Shown: positions 23,990 to 36,556 of the stretch, in pieces
How the letters are laid out: each line of letters begins with the position of its first letter
Numbering within the stretch: the first letter of the stretch is position 1
NCBI GenBank assembly: GCA_963682175.1
Contig: OY821784.1
Coordinates: 28,935,621-28,999,620, forward strand
Direction: 5' to 3'
From: Triglochin maritima
Taxonomy: Eukaryota; Streptophyta; Magnoliopsida; Alismatales; Juncaginaceae
DNA: 64,000 bases
Translations under genes and position numbers: made by a program
The notes under the pieces: generated by a model
Told to the model about the DNA's origin: nothing
The model's input: the letters and a program-made list of their open reading frames with translations, nothing else
The model's database searches: none

Positions 23990-24976
23990 TGTTAACATCG
24001 ATCACCCTCGAATCAAACAATGAAATGCTCTACTAATGCATAACTAAAGTGAGATAAGAAGTGAAAACAAGCAAACCACAAGTAGACCAGATATTTTTTT
24101 AGAGGTTCGACACCCCAACTGAGTCTTAATCATCTCTTGCAATCCCTGCTCGATCCCACGAGTTCCACTCACGTCTTCTCTAATCTGATCTTCGTTCCCG
24201 GTCAAGTCAAACCTTTACAAAGCAAACTTGCAAACAACCCTCACCGGACTTAATTCTCCTCTCACAATTCGAGAGGGAAGCTTCTTCTCAAAATCTTACA
24301 ACATTGGTGATTTTAGCAAATGGAAGTGGGAATCACAAATAATACTCTATACTTGAGCACACTTGAGTAGGATATGAATTAAGAACACAAGTGGTAAAAT
24401 TTAATTAAGCCAGAGTGTGGAAATTGGAGTTTTCAATGTGTAGGAGGCTTCTCTCTAAGGAACGAAGCAATAGGAGGTGTAAGTGATGTATAAAACATAG
24501 GATTAAATTTCTATTTATAACTTTTTAAGTCCATATAGTCGTTGGAGAAAGTTGGGAGTAGGTGGGAAACAAATGAGCAAAAGTATAAGTGCAGAATAAC
24601 CGGTGGAACATATTCCATTCGACCTTTTGGTGATTTGTTTGACCGTTCACTTAAAAATTAAACGGTCCATCAGGACTACCAATGGTGAATTGGGTTGGGC
24701 ATACTAAGTGAACATTTTTCTACGCGGCCGACGATCAACCGATCATAGCCAATCGGTCGACCGTTTGGTCAAGAGTTTAGAAAATTAACCGTTGGGCAAA
24801 TTCTGCATCCCAATGGTCGACCGTTTGTTCGCAACGGTCTACCATTCTGCATTGTAGGTTTTTGTTGTTTGAGTCAAATGTGAGCTCAATTCATGTGCCG
24901 ATTGGATGTGTTTTTGTGAAAAATTGCCACCTAATCTTGACCCTCTGTGGTCCATTATTTTTATTTATTGTTTACA
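23990..24976 (-). mobile_element. LTR (family A), minus orientation
   Basis: On the minus strand it starts TGTAAACAATAAATAAAAAT and ends GATCGATGTTAACA. TATAAATA is on the minus strand at 24512-24519. R/U5 matches the other family A copies (CTCACAATTCGAGAGGGAAG on the plus strand). Two GGTCGACCG motifs lie near 24760 and 24815, upstream of the TATA. It faces the 22756-23873 LTR tail to tail across 116 bp. Confidence 0.8.
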
Positions 24977-26501
24977 TTAGATTTATTTTCTTATGTTATA
25001 CTTTTTTTATTATGCAAAGAAAATGATGAACATGGGGATCAAAATCGTCTCGTTTTGTTATTATGAGAAAATTAGTGGAGAATGTGTCACACATATTACA
25101 TAGTAGTAACAATTATATTGTTTGTGGTAATACTAACAAATAATAACCAAAGATCGTAATACATAAAAGTCATTCAAAACTGATTCAAAGCTTGAAACCC
25201 ACTAACGAAAAGAAAAGGCGCACTAAAATCTCTTTGACAATATTATTTTTAAAAATAAAAAAACATGCCAACGAAATTGAATCCCAACCAGCTTTTCATA
25301 TTTTGCATAATGTCGTAACTTATAATCGTTCATCCAACTCTATAAAAAATCATTGAAAATTATACAAAAAATGAAAACATTGCAAAGAAGAAGAAGAGAA
25401 CATCATTTTCAAAACCCACTAACCTCAGGTAACCCATGTATAACAATGTACCAAGGTACTTTGTGGTAACAGCGACAGCTGGGGTTGTACGGCAGTGTTG
25501 CAGGGTCACCAACTTTGTTTCATTTTTCCATCTGCTTTGCATTTAGGGTGTGGGCAGAAATGACCAAGATGCTAATAGAAGCTCATCATCAAGATTAGCT
25601 TCTCCCTGCCACTTTTTTCTTTGGAAATCTACTTTTTTGTGAGACACCCGACTCGAAGATGTTGTTTAGTGCCACCCATGCATATCGGGTGGGAAATGCA
25701 AAACTCCCCGGACACAAAGTTAGTTCTAAACACAACTTAAAACTCATTAAAGAATCCAAACAAGTATTGCTCCAATTGATATGCTAATTTGATATGTAAC
25801 TTGTTATCCAAACAAGAATCCAAACTCATTAAAACTCATTAAACTCAACGGGACTATGATCCAATTTCTCGCTAATTTGATATGTAACTTTGTCATCATA
25901 GTTTTTCTTGATAGGAACCAAATTCATCATGCAAAGCTATGTAATTTGTTTTCCAAATTTTCATTCTGTTCCTATGTTTCCTTTCGCTATCATTTAATTT
26001 TGTTTTTACATGTATTTTCTTCTTTACATATCTATTCTTCACCATTAAATAAAAGTATTATTTCCTCATTAATCTACATTTATTTATTGTATTCCAAAAG
26101 TTATTTGGAATGAAAAATAAATTATATTGTTTGTACTTAAGTGTATGTTACTTCAAGAAATATTCAAGAAAATTGTTTTCATTTTTACTTTCCTTTAAAT
26201 ATATGTACTTGTTATTATTATGTGACCTACGTTATTCAATTAATTAAATTAATCAATTAAAGTCATACATATCCATTACACGTGTTAGTGGGTAATTATT
26301 TTGATGGAGAAAACTACCCCATATAAAAGTCTATAAATAAATAAAAATTGGTCACAATTGTTGTCCTATTTATTATTCAACTATTATCTTCCTAAGATTC
26401 TCCAAAATTCAAGATGATCATCCATCATCAAGTCTAGGGAAAAACAATTGAAGATCAATTCCCTAAAGTTCTACTTCTACATCAATGTTCAACAATGTCA
26501 T
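24977..26501. other. AT-rich intergenic DNA, no gene recognised
   Basis: No domain-bearing open frame was found. The part from 25850 to 26500 resembles an LTR promoter and leader (CTATAAATA near 26331) and may be older LTR sequence cut by the 26502-27958 insertion. Confidence 0.4.
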
Positions 26502-27958
26502 TGTTGGCTTTTTGACATTAATCTATATTTTGATGATTTAATCAACCTAATCTTAATTATAATCAATGTAGAGTAGCACACATTATGCATGTCATATATA
26601 TTGTATTGTACTAACTTCTACAGGTGATTAAGATTCAAGGAAGAAAGGAATTCAAGTCAAGACATGTAATCAAGCTATTGAAGACATGTAATTGATATTT
26701 TCTTTGAGTCTTAGGAACTATGTGTACTTGGGCATACAAAAGTAAAAAACTACTTAAACACACACTAGATTTCTTATAAAAGTCACACACAAAATCTCAG
26801 ATCATTTGGACTTCAATAGGTCACCCAAACCTAGACCGACATTCACTAAACCTAAATCAGAACTTCCTGTGCCAATTCGGTCGACCGATTGATCCTTTAA
26901 CAAAGTGAATTTAACAGCCCGACCGGTCGACCGTTCAGACCTTCTAGGTCGACGGTCTACACGTGTCATTTGACCGTTAGACTTGTCGTATTATACCAAC
27001 GGTCATATTTGTATAAAATTAAACAAACCCCCAAATCACCTTAGGTTTCAGTCGACCAATTCCTAAACACTGGTCGACCGTTAGAGCACTTTCTCATGAA
27101 CCCTAGAGTGTGTCGATTTTTGGTCGACCGTCCAAAAGACTTTGTTCGACCGAACATAAAACCCCACGTTACCTGTAAGATTTCGGTCGACTGTTTTAAC
27201 CTTTTCGGTCGACCGATAACTTAAGTGAACCTAAGTCATAGCCTATATTCGTTCGACCGTTCCCAGCTCAGTCGACCGTTCCACATTCTTAACTGCCTAC
27301 CGGTCGACCGTTTGACCCGTCCGGTCAACCAAACTTGTCCTGGAATTTGTGCTGCAGTTTTCTATTTTGTCTCTTACACAAATACTTACCTTGTTAATCA
27401 TAATGGCTATCCCATTAGGAGCTTATAAATAGATGTTATAAAGACACAATTTAACAACTCTTACACTCTAAATTGTCTCATACATCTAAGAGAAACTCCC
27501 AAGCTCCAAATTCCCCAATCCTACTCTCCAAGCCAAACTTCCATACTTTAGATCATTGTCAAATCATACTCTAAGTGTGCTCAAGTTAGTGAGTGATTGT
27601 TCCACTCATTTGTTTGTCAAGAAGCAAGGATTTCGGTGAAAGCCCGAAGTATTCCATCTTGGATTGTGAGAGGAAGAAATCAAGCAAGCGAGGTTGTTCG
27701 TGGAGCTTGTGGTGTAAAAGGTGTAATTTCGGCCCGGAATGAGATTGATAGTGTAGAGGTAGGTGAAACTCGAGGGAGATCGAGCGGAACTTGCAAGAGA
27801 GGAACTAGGCGGGAGACCGTACCTCTATAAATCTTCCGGTGCCTTTTGCTGAATTTCTTGTTTTTACTTGCTTTTGTTTGATTATTTCTGTTGCATGTTT
27901 GATTAAGCAAGTAGAGGTTAATTAACCTTAAAAGTGATTAGAATTATGACTCATAACA
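26502..27958 (+). mobile_element. Solo LTR (family A), 1457 bp
   Basis: Begins TGTTGGCTTTTTGAC and ends TCATAACA. Flanks are GTCAT (26497-26501) and ATCAT (27959-27963), a 5-bp target duplication with one mismatch. TATAAATA is at 27424-27431. The region upstream of the TATA (26878-27310) carries eight GTCGACC sites. No primer-binding site or genes follow, so it is a solo LTR. It is the best-preserved full-length member of the family in the window. Confidence 0.75.
26878..27310. repeat. CGGTCGACCG palindrome cluster 1
   Basis: Eight GTCGACC cores, several as the full 10-bp palindrome CGGTCGACCG (for example 26878-26887 and 27301-27310), plus relatives with one change (GGTCGACGG, CGGTCGACTG, GTTCGACCG, CGGTCAACC). 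The cluster lies in the U3 part of the 26502-27958 LTR, 114-550 bp upstream of its TATA box. Confidence 0.9.
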
Positions 27959-28497
27959 ATCATACAGTCTTTATTACCCAATTGTAAGTATCTTTTATCT
28001 TTGTTATTTTATATCGAATGTAAGAATAATCTTGATTTTATGTTGAGTTCTTAACGGTACTATCTTAGCTTTGGTTTGATACCACGATTAAATATTGCCA
28101 TGTAAAATGTATTAATCATTTGTATCACTTCATTTCAAGAATTAATTAACCATGAGAATGTCGTAAGATGTTCTGATCATAAAGAATTTCTTGTTGAATG
28201 CATGTTGCATCAATTTACTAGACTTGAGTAAAGGTGTAGTGTAAAATGTTTCACAACTTATAAACTTAATTAAGACTTGTTTATACCCTGTGCACATATT
28301 TATTTGTTTAAAATTTCAATAAAAATAAAACTAAAATTTTACATATTTGTACCACACATTTAGTAAGCAACACCTTTCATCTTGGAGCCCCTTCGTGCTC
28401 TTTTTTTACTTAATTAGTTCAGTTTTGTTGGAATTCACCGCGAGAGTTCGTGGCATGGTGATGCTGGCCGAAATGTGGAGCGGCAGCATTGTCCAAA
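27959..28497. other. AT-rich sequence, no gene recognised
   Basis: Sequence right of the solo LTR with no primer-binding site and no coding signs. Confidence 0.4.
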
Positions 28498-28628
28498 TGC
28501 AAATGATATTTTTTACTTGGGTGCACTTTCAAAAGAGGTTTATTGGACCTTTTGCTCATCCAAATTTTTTTCCTTGTCACAAAAACTCGCAAAACTCAAT
28601 ATTTACTTTGGTGCACTTCCTGTGTAAC
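28498..28628 (+). repeat. Dispersed repeat of about 130 bp, copy 1
   Basis: Contains CTTGGGTGCACTTxCAAAAG, then TTATTGGACCTTT, and ends GGTGCACTTCCTGTGTAA. A second copy lies in inverse orientation at 39670-39812. Class unknown; size fits a small MITE or a fragment of a larger element. Confidence 0.75.
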
Positions 28629-29063
28629 ACCATTGATGGAATTTCGTTAGCTTCCAACACCGTTAACGAAAAACAGGCGGTGTTTAACCTTGTTAACCAC
28701 ACGCAACATGGTCCTGCAACCACTAGTTGACGTATAGTTTGGTCGGCCGTTCCAAAGCCGATCATCCAAACCTGGAAGTCCAATAAATTCTGTGAGGTAT
28801 TTGTCTTCTTGAAAACAGACATCCGAATGGGATTCATACGTCCGTTTCTAAGGTTCCAGTGATTCTATGAAATCTCTGTCAGACGTGGCTCAGACTTGCT
28901 TAATTGGGTGAACCAGACTATAGAGAAAAATATTATCATCCAAACCCTTATTTCTTCTGTAAATAACAATGTTTCTTCTACATTTCCTATTCTTCTCAGC
29001 TTCCACCATTAGAATAGTTTAGGTTTACCCCATTTTGGGCAGTAGATAAGGTGGACTTGGAAG
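28629..29063. other. Unassigned sequence
   Basis: No gene or named repeat is recognised between the 130-bp repeat and the hAT target duplication. Confidence 0.4.
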
Positions 29064-29071
29064 CTTGTAAT
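29064..29071. repeat. 8-bp target site duplication, left
   Basis: CTTGTAAT directly before the hAT terminus; identical to 30546-30553. Confidence 0.9.
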
Positions 29072-30545
29072 TAGGGTTGTTCGTGAGGGGATGGGGGGTT
29101 TGACCCGCCAACCCGCCTCGCGTGGGGTGGGTTGCAGTGGAATGTTTCTTGACCCGCCACCCATTTACCTTTCACCCGCCTACTCGTCAGACTAAACAGG
29201 ATGGGTAGCGGTTGAAATGTAACCCGCCCCGTTAACCCGCTTTACTCGTTACACAAACATAACCATATAAATAACTTTCTTCATACTTCAACAACCTCCT
29301 TTCGAAAACCTTAGATCCCTTCTCTTTTCCACTCTAACGAAGACCTATCTGTCGACCCTGTCCAGTTCCGACCTCACCTGATTACAAAGACCTCACCTGA
29401 TTCCACCTAACCTCAAGTCCTCTCTCATCCCCTTCCACACATTTCTATGTTTTATTTTCTGCCTGAATCGGCTTTAGTTTTGCAAAGTTAACTCCTTTTT
29501 GGTTTATATGGTGATTCTCTTTGTTATTGCAAATGTTTCGGGATTTTGAGGGGGATTTTACGATGATATGTGATTTGTTGCTTGAATCAACTTGAAAATG
29601 GTAAAGTTATCTCCTTTTTGTGTAGAGATGATGTTTTTTTCTCTTCATTCCAAAAGTTTTGAGCTTTTGAGGTGTTTTTAGCCTTTTTTGCTTGAATCGA
29701 CTACTATTTGATGAACACCTTTCTTCGGGAGAGGTCGTGATTTCTCTTTGTGTTTTTTGTTCTTTTGTTATTTAGTCTGTCATTTTATTATTAGTTTTTT
29801 TTACCCCTTGTCTTCTATGTTGTCTGGGTTAATTGTTACTTTTTTTATGTTTGCCTTGTTCCATTTGGTTTCTTTGACAGTTTGGTGTCAAAGAAATGTG
29901 TGGAATAGTGACATCTCCAACCAAATAACCTTGACATTTTTTATTACATGTTTTGTGTAGATTGTGGAGAAGTTGATTGATGTTTTCATCTTTCTACGTA
30001 AAGAAATTCACGAGGCTTTTTACATTATTGGTATGTTCTACAAAGAGCTGCTTGATGTATGAATTATGGTTATGAGATTATCTTCCCTTATTACTTCACG
30101 TCCAAATCTAAAGTAATTTGTAGATTGATTGATTTTTCTATGTGATTGATTTTTCCTCGTTCATCTTGATTTATGTGATTGATTTTCTATGTAATAGGTA
30201 GATTTTCTATGATGGCAACAACCACGAACGAGCAAACTCCAACGAGCCAGACCGCCTAGACGAGTGGTATATCTTTCTCCTCTCACTCTTTTTTTGCTAA
30301 GTTAATTTTGCCCATCGAATTTGGTAATTTATAATTAACTTCAATTATAAATTCAGAACCTAGTAACGTTAACAGTAGTAATTCACCTGTTCCTTCCGCT
30401 TAACCAGCCCCACCTAACCTGCCCTTAAGTGGGGCGGTAGTGGTTAATTTTTTTACCCGCCCCGCCCTGCCTACTCGCCTAACTTCGGCGGGGCGGGTAT
30501 CGGGTGGAGCCAAACCCGCCCTGCCCCGCCCCGTTTGTAGCCCTA
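29072..30545 (+). mobile_element. Non-autonomous hAT element, 1474 bp, with intact 8-bp TSD
   Basis: Starts TAGGGTTGTTCGTGAGGGGA and, read from the other end, TAGGGCTACAAACGGGGCGG. Both subterminal regions are packed with CCCGCC/GGCGGG repeats. The 8-bp flanks are identical. The interior keeps a short coding start at 30212 (MATTTNEQTPTSQTA then TAG) followed by GT at a possible splice donor. This looks like the first coding exon of a hAT transposase gene from which the rest was lost. It would need a transposase supplied in trans. Confidence 0.85.
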
Positions 30546-30553
30546 CTTGTAAT
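30546..30553. repeat. 8-bp target site duplication, right
   Basis: CTTGTAAT directly after the hAT terminus; identical to 29064-29071. Confidence 0.9.
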
Positions 30554-31608
30554 GTTACTTCTTTGATAATCTAAAGGTATATTTTGATTCATCTTGTCAT
30601 TTACTTCCTTTCTATCCAATTTGTTTGTGATTTTGTTGGTTAGTTTTCTATTTATAGTTTTATGTCATGTTTAGTCTTAATCTCTTGCTTTTCATGCTTG
30701 TTATTATAATTAGTGAGTAGATCCACCCATTTGGGGTAAAGACAATGTAGTCGATGGTGAAATGTATGATGGGTTCCTAAGTTTGTGACATTCCATGTGC
30801 TTAATGTTAGATCTAAAACTTATAGCATGTTAATCTTGTTTATAGATGAAATAATGGTCACACTAGGTACTTGTTTCATGCTAGAACTAATTTTGACATG
30901 GTGCTTGTGATGAGTTTTGTTTGATGATGGAATTGACTTGAAATGAATGGTTTCTTGATTTGGTTTATGTTTCTTGAATGAACTAAGATTATGCTTAGGA
31001 TTGATTGATGTTTTAATGGTCACACTAAGTACTTATTGCATACTTGGGAATCAATAAAATTGATCTTAACTTAATGTTAACATTTCCTATCTTGTACATA
31101 CCAAGTAATTGTATGTGTTTCACATTTAGATTTCACACTAGTTTCTACTTGTAAACACATACTCTTACACATATGCTTAATGGTTGGACACCCTCATGCA
31201 CACACACCTCACTATTGCACCTCCACTCCAAGGGGTTTAGTTAGATTGTTTTCTTCTATCTTAGTTTAGTTTAATTAGCTTAGTCTAAATCTCTTCATCT
31301 ATTTCTCTTCTCACTCGAGTATGATGATAACAATAACGTGTACAACTCCTCATGGTACGACTCGTATATTTCGCGTTTTCACCGACGTCGTGCACTTGCG
31401 GTAAATTAAAACGAACGATCAAGCAAATTTGATGTTGCTAATTGAAAAACATGGAATTTAGATGTTGATTTTGTTAAAGCATCCATTCTTGCAAGTGCAA
31501 GAGCTCATATCTGAATCCCATTTGGACGATCGTTTTCAAGATAACAAACACTTCAAGGAATTTACTGAACTCCCAGGAACGCACAATAGAATGGGATTTG
31601 GTCGTTCA
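30554..31608. other. Old LTR-like sequence including a Gypsy-type tail
   Basis: No gene. The segment at about 31340-31410 (CACCGACGTCGTGCACTTGC followed by GGTAAAT) matches the conserved tail motif also seen near 51500-51560 and 55950-56000. That motif is typical of LTRs of Athila/Tat-like Gypsy elements. The rest is AT-rich. Confidence 0.45.
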
Positions 31609-31996
31609 TGTTAGCAATCTACGATTGAATCTACAGGTTCAGAATTACCTTTGGTGGAGAGAACCTGTGGCAGCGGAATGGATCGACGATCACCTCACGG
31701 AATCCTCTGGAGCACCGGTCGATCTTCTACTCTCTTGGAGAAGAAGCACGAGTCCACAACCCAAGAGTCTACGGATTGGCTTGGTGGATGTGGAGAGACG
31801 AATGGGAGAGAGAGGGAGAGGGCGGCTAGGGTTAGGGTGGAGGCTAGGGTTTGCACACAAGAATTAGTCCATCCAATGGGAGGCTCCCCTCCTTATATAG
31901 ATGGCCCCACCCAAAACCTAATGCGCAACCAATGAGAGTGCGCCACGTGTCAGTGCTTTGGGCAAACATCATCTTAATCCTTAGATTAATCCAATA
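31609..31996 (-). repeat. Copia 3' LTR
   Basis: On the plus strand it begins TGTTAGCAATC. On the minus strand it holds a TATA-like CTATATAAGG (about 31891-31900). The polypurine tract complement TCTCCCACTTGC lies next to it at 31997-32008. Confidence 0.88.
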
Positions 31997-33255
31997 TCTC
32001 CCACTTGCACAATAGCACGTCAACAACACGTCATCTTCTTTTGTGTCCCTGACACATACGTATATATCCCTGATACATACAATCATAAGATGGCAATGTG
32101 TCACCTCTTCATGTGTCCCTGACACATATGTATACATCCCTGATATATACAACTATTTCTCTCTTCCAAGAATGCATCCACAATACGTAAGTCTCTGATC
32201 ATGTATCCCTGATACAAGACCATATGTGTCCCCGACACATGTACTCTTCCGATCATACGGACAAATGGGTCGTGCGACCGGTGATGCACCAGCAATTTAG
32301 GAGTCTCAAACTAGAAACCTTACTAGAAGGCCAGAATGACAACATCCTCACAAAAATAACAATTAAGCAGTCAAATGCACATCACTGTTGCACAGGTTTA
32401 CTCAGAATCTCACTTGACAAGAACGGTATTTCGATCCCTCGGAGAGAATACCTTCTTGTCCTCAAGGTACTTGCTACTGTATCCAATACAGTTGGGCCCA
32501 GCAAATACCTTTAGTGCAGTCGAGTTAAACCTTTCCCTTCGCCCCAGACCACCATTACACTCAGAGTTGACTCCTCTCCCGAAGATGCCTCTTTAGACCG
32601 AATCTCTCATGGTCATAGATAACATCCCAAAGTAGCCACATCAACTCTTTGTTTCATGGTGTCGTCGAAGGTCACTGAGGGCAACTAATTGACAATCAAG
32701 TCTTGGACTCACACAGTGAAGGAGCAGGGATCCATCCTTTCACTTCCAAATGGTCTCTCGACACATGTTGTATGACAAACATGCTATGGTGGATCATACT
32801 GTACACAACAGTATGTCTGTCTCTCAACACCATACAAGTCTTAGTCCAGTCGCACCCCCACTGCGCCTGACCCGAGCTTCATCATTGTTGCCTTAACACC
32901 ATACAGGTGTCACCTGGCGCCACATGCGATGCTCGCACTTGGCTTCTATAGGTCACATGAATCGTGAGAACATTCATGTCAATCCTCACCAACATAGAGG
33001 ATCTCATCTTGATTCCTAATCAAGGCGACTGTCCTATCATGAACTATTCTGGATCTATCATACAAGATCTCCTCATGATCAGTCTCATCTCTGCTCGCTA
33101 CCAAAAGTGCCAGAGGCGAATGCTCGTGTGAGTAAGCATTCTTCAACCTATTGACAGAATAATATTTTATGCTAGAACAACTACATCAACCAAACAGATA
33201 TAGTCGAAGCGAAAAACACAATCACTCATAAAAGGAAGTTAGACATGCCAACACA
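31997..33255 (-). other. Copia 3' spacer with TGTGTCCCTGACACA repeats
   Basis: About 1.25 kb between the end of the RNase H frame and the 3' LTR without coding features. The polypurine tract (GCAAGTGGGAGA on the minus strand) is at 31997-32008. From 32040 to 32240 the motif TGTGTCCCTGACACA and variants such as CCCTGATACA recur about seven times; the core TGTGTC...GACACA is self-complementary. Confidence 0.6.
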
Positions 33256-36200
33256 TCAAAGTCTGCGTAAGCCTAAGGACTTCACATGAGACACAAACAA
33301 GTCCTTAGCTATAGCCTTGGTAAGAGGGTCAGCTACCATAAGACTAGTAGATACATGTCTTAACACAACTTCTTTTCTCGCTATGATGTCCTTCACAAAA
33401 TGATACCTAACCTGTATATGTTTGGTCTTTCCATGATATTTGGGGTCTTTCACATAACAAAGGGCAGCCATGCTGTCACAATAGACAACAACAGGCTCAT
33501 CAGATGTCTCTACAAGCCCAGTGTGTTGTAAGAACCTCCTCAACCAAACTACCTCCTGTACTGCTACAGAGCACGCAACATACTCTGCTTCCATAGTCGA
33601 CAGGGCTATACAAGTTTGCTTCTTGCTGGACCATGAGATGGCCCCATTAGCGAGCAAGAAAGCATAACCAGAGGTAGACTTCCTTTCATCAATGTCTCCA
33701 GCCCAATCGGCGTCACTATAGCCAATCAGGCGGAGATCTGATGCTTGGTAACACAACATGTAGTTACTCGTTCCTCTGAGGTATCTCATGATTCTCTTGA
33801 CCGCCTTCCAGTGCTCCATGCTTGGGTTGGACTGGTATCGACTCACCATGCCCACAACATAACAAATGTCTGGCCTAGTACACATCATAGCGTACAAAAG
33901 GCTTCCCACAGCATTGGAGTATGGAACCTTGCTCATTTTGGCCTTCTCTTCAGGAGTCTCAGGATGCTTATCAAGGCTTAAGTGTAAACCCTTCTCAACA
34001 GGAGTGTCGATTGGTTTGCATTTGTCCATGTGGTATTTCTTCAAGATGTTGTTAATGTAAGTCTCTTGAGACAATCCCAGAAGTCTCTTGGACCTATCTC
34101 TAACTATCTTGACACCAAGGACGTAGCTAGCTTCACCCATGTCCTTCATATCAAATGTGGAGGACAACCACTCTTCAGTGGATTTCAGCAACTCTTTGCT
34201 ATTGCCAGCCATGAGTATGTCATCAACATACAAGGTCAGAATGACAAATTTACCATTGGATCTCTTAACGTACACACAATGATCTTCCTCAAGCATAGAG
34301 AACGCATTCTTTGATATAGCTTGATGGAAGCAAATGTTTCACTGTCTAGACGCTTGTTTTAAGTCATACAAGGACTTGTTGAGCTTGCACACTTTGCACT
34401 CTTGTCCTTTGACTTGAAAACCTTGAGGTTGATCCATATAGATCTCCTCCTCAAGTTCTCCATTGAGAAAAGCACTTTACATCCATTTGGTAATGCTCTA
34501 AGTCAATCTGAGCTACAATAGCTAGTAGAAGGCGGATGGAGGCAAACCTAACCACGGGTGAAAATGTTTCCTCAAAATCCACGCCTTCTCTTTGGGTGTA
34601 GCCTTTAGCTACCAGTCTAGCCTTGAATCTATCAATAGATCCATCCGCCTTCCTCTTAATCTTGAGGATCCACTTGGCCCTAATGGCCTTTCGGTTCGGC
34701 GGTAAGTCAACCAAGTCCCAGACTCGATTAACTTTCATCGACTCCAACTCTTCCTTTATAGCTTCTAACCACTCTTTAGCATTTGGACCTTCCAAAGCCT
34801 TTTTCAAGGTCTCCGATTCTTGCTCATCGATTACTGTCATCCCGGATGATTCATAATCAATTTCTTCTTGAGCTATCATGAGGGCCTCTTCCTCTAAGCG
34901 AAATAGCCTACGAGGAATGAGCCCGCGTTTACTTCGACGCAGATGGGTATCTGATGGCTCATCCTCCGTGAGAGCTATCGGATCCTCAACATTGCTGCTC
35001 CCACTAGGATCGACTGGTGGAACCTCATGTTCAACTTCCAGATCCTGATCCCGTGGAGTGGCAATGTCCTCATCTTGTTGTTCAAAGAAGTCCTATGACT
35101 CTTTGATAGCTCCAGCAAGGGTTGGAAAATCATTTTCCAAGAATGTGGCATCCCTAGACTCCAGTTCCGTCCTTCTTTCATTCTCGTCTACCCCGATAAA
35201 AACATAACCTTTGGAGAAATCACTGTATTTTACAAAGATACACTTTTTCCCTCTAGGTCCTAGTTTTCCATATCGGTGACTAGTAGAATGAATGTATGAC
35301 GCGCATCCCCAATGACGCAGCAGACTAAAATCAGGCTTCCGTCCTGTCCATAACTCATATGGAGTTGAGGGAACCGATTTTGTTGGAACTCTATTGAGGA
35401 TATAGGCAGCAGTCATTAGAGCATCTCCCCAAAACGAAATTGGTAAGCTCGCATGCACCATCATGGATATAACCATGTCTAGCAATATTCTATTCCTTCT
35501 CTCGGCAACACCATTTTGCTGAGGAGTATAAGGCATAGTGAGTTGTCTAGATATCCCCTTTTCATCACATAACTCCTTGAACATTATGGAGAGATACTCA
35601 CCACCTCTATCCGTTCTAAGAGTTTTTATCTTATTATCCAACCGATTCTCAACTAAGCTCATGAATTTCTTAAAACATTCTAGAGCTTCTGACTTGTGAG
35701 AAATAAGATAAATATGACCATATCTCATGAAGTCATCAATGAATGTAATGAAGTAACTTTGTCCATGTCTAGTACGCACATTCAAAGGTCCACAAATATC
35801 TGAGTGAATTAGTTCTAAAGGAGAAGTAGCCCTAATGGCTTTTCCGAACGGTTTTCTAGTTGCCTTTCCAGCTAGACAAGGTTCACAGGTCGGCAATTCA
35901 AATTTGGAGCATTCTCCTAATACCCCCTCCTTTGCCAACCTGTTCATCTGGTCAACACCAATGTGACCTAGTCTAGCATGCCACATAACTGAATCATTAT
36001 TCATAGAACTTTGGCTCATAAAGGCACCAGCGTTATGATTGAAATCATAAATTGCGTCCAACACAATAAAACCGTCAGAAAGAAAAGCATGTCCATAATA
36101 AATGTTAGAAAGGTATAAACCCATACCATTGTTCTCAAAAACAACTTTAAAACCATGTCTCATCAAGACAACAACAAAAATAATATTTCGCCGTATAGCT

Positions 36201-36556
36201 GGTGCATACAACACGTCGTGATGTAATAGGATCCGGCCACTTCGCAAAGCCACTTTGCATGTGCTAACTCCAAGAACTTCAATGCTAGTGTTGTTTGCCA
36301 TGTTTATTCGCCTCCCACTTGGAACACGACGATATTCCACGAAGGCAGAGCGATCCTTTGTTACGTGGTCCGTGGCACCTGAATCCACAATCCACACAGG
36401 AGAATGATCAGTGAGCATCACAGAACTAGTCACGTTACAATTCGAGGGATTACACACAGTAATTACCTTTTGCTCAGTGCACTCACGAGCAAAATGTCCC
36501 GTCTTTTGGCAGTTAAAACAAGTCACATTAGACTTATCTTTCCCACCTCTGGATCC
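33256..36556 (-). pseudogene. Copia pol (protease, integrase, RT, RNase H), broken
   Basis: Begins with a CCHC knuckle ([14 protein letters not shown]), then the protease site DSGATDHV. Integrase has HARLGHIG with CEPC and the D, D, E residues in [15 protein letters not shown] and [10 protein letters not shown]. Reverse transcriptase has KARLVAKGYTQ and YVDD; RNase H has SDADWAGD and ALSTMEAEY. Breaks: in-frame TAG at 35093-35095, a frameshift near 34472-34476 in the reverse transcriptase, and in-frame TGA at 34339-34341. The protein cannot be made as one chain from this copy. Last stop is near 33256. Confidence 0.9.

Noticed and set aside
31598..31935. Plus-strand open frames in the Copia LTR (also at 39191-39567)
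   Set aside because: They are antisense to the retrotransposon, lie in LTR sequence and have no domain.
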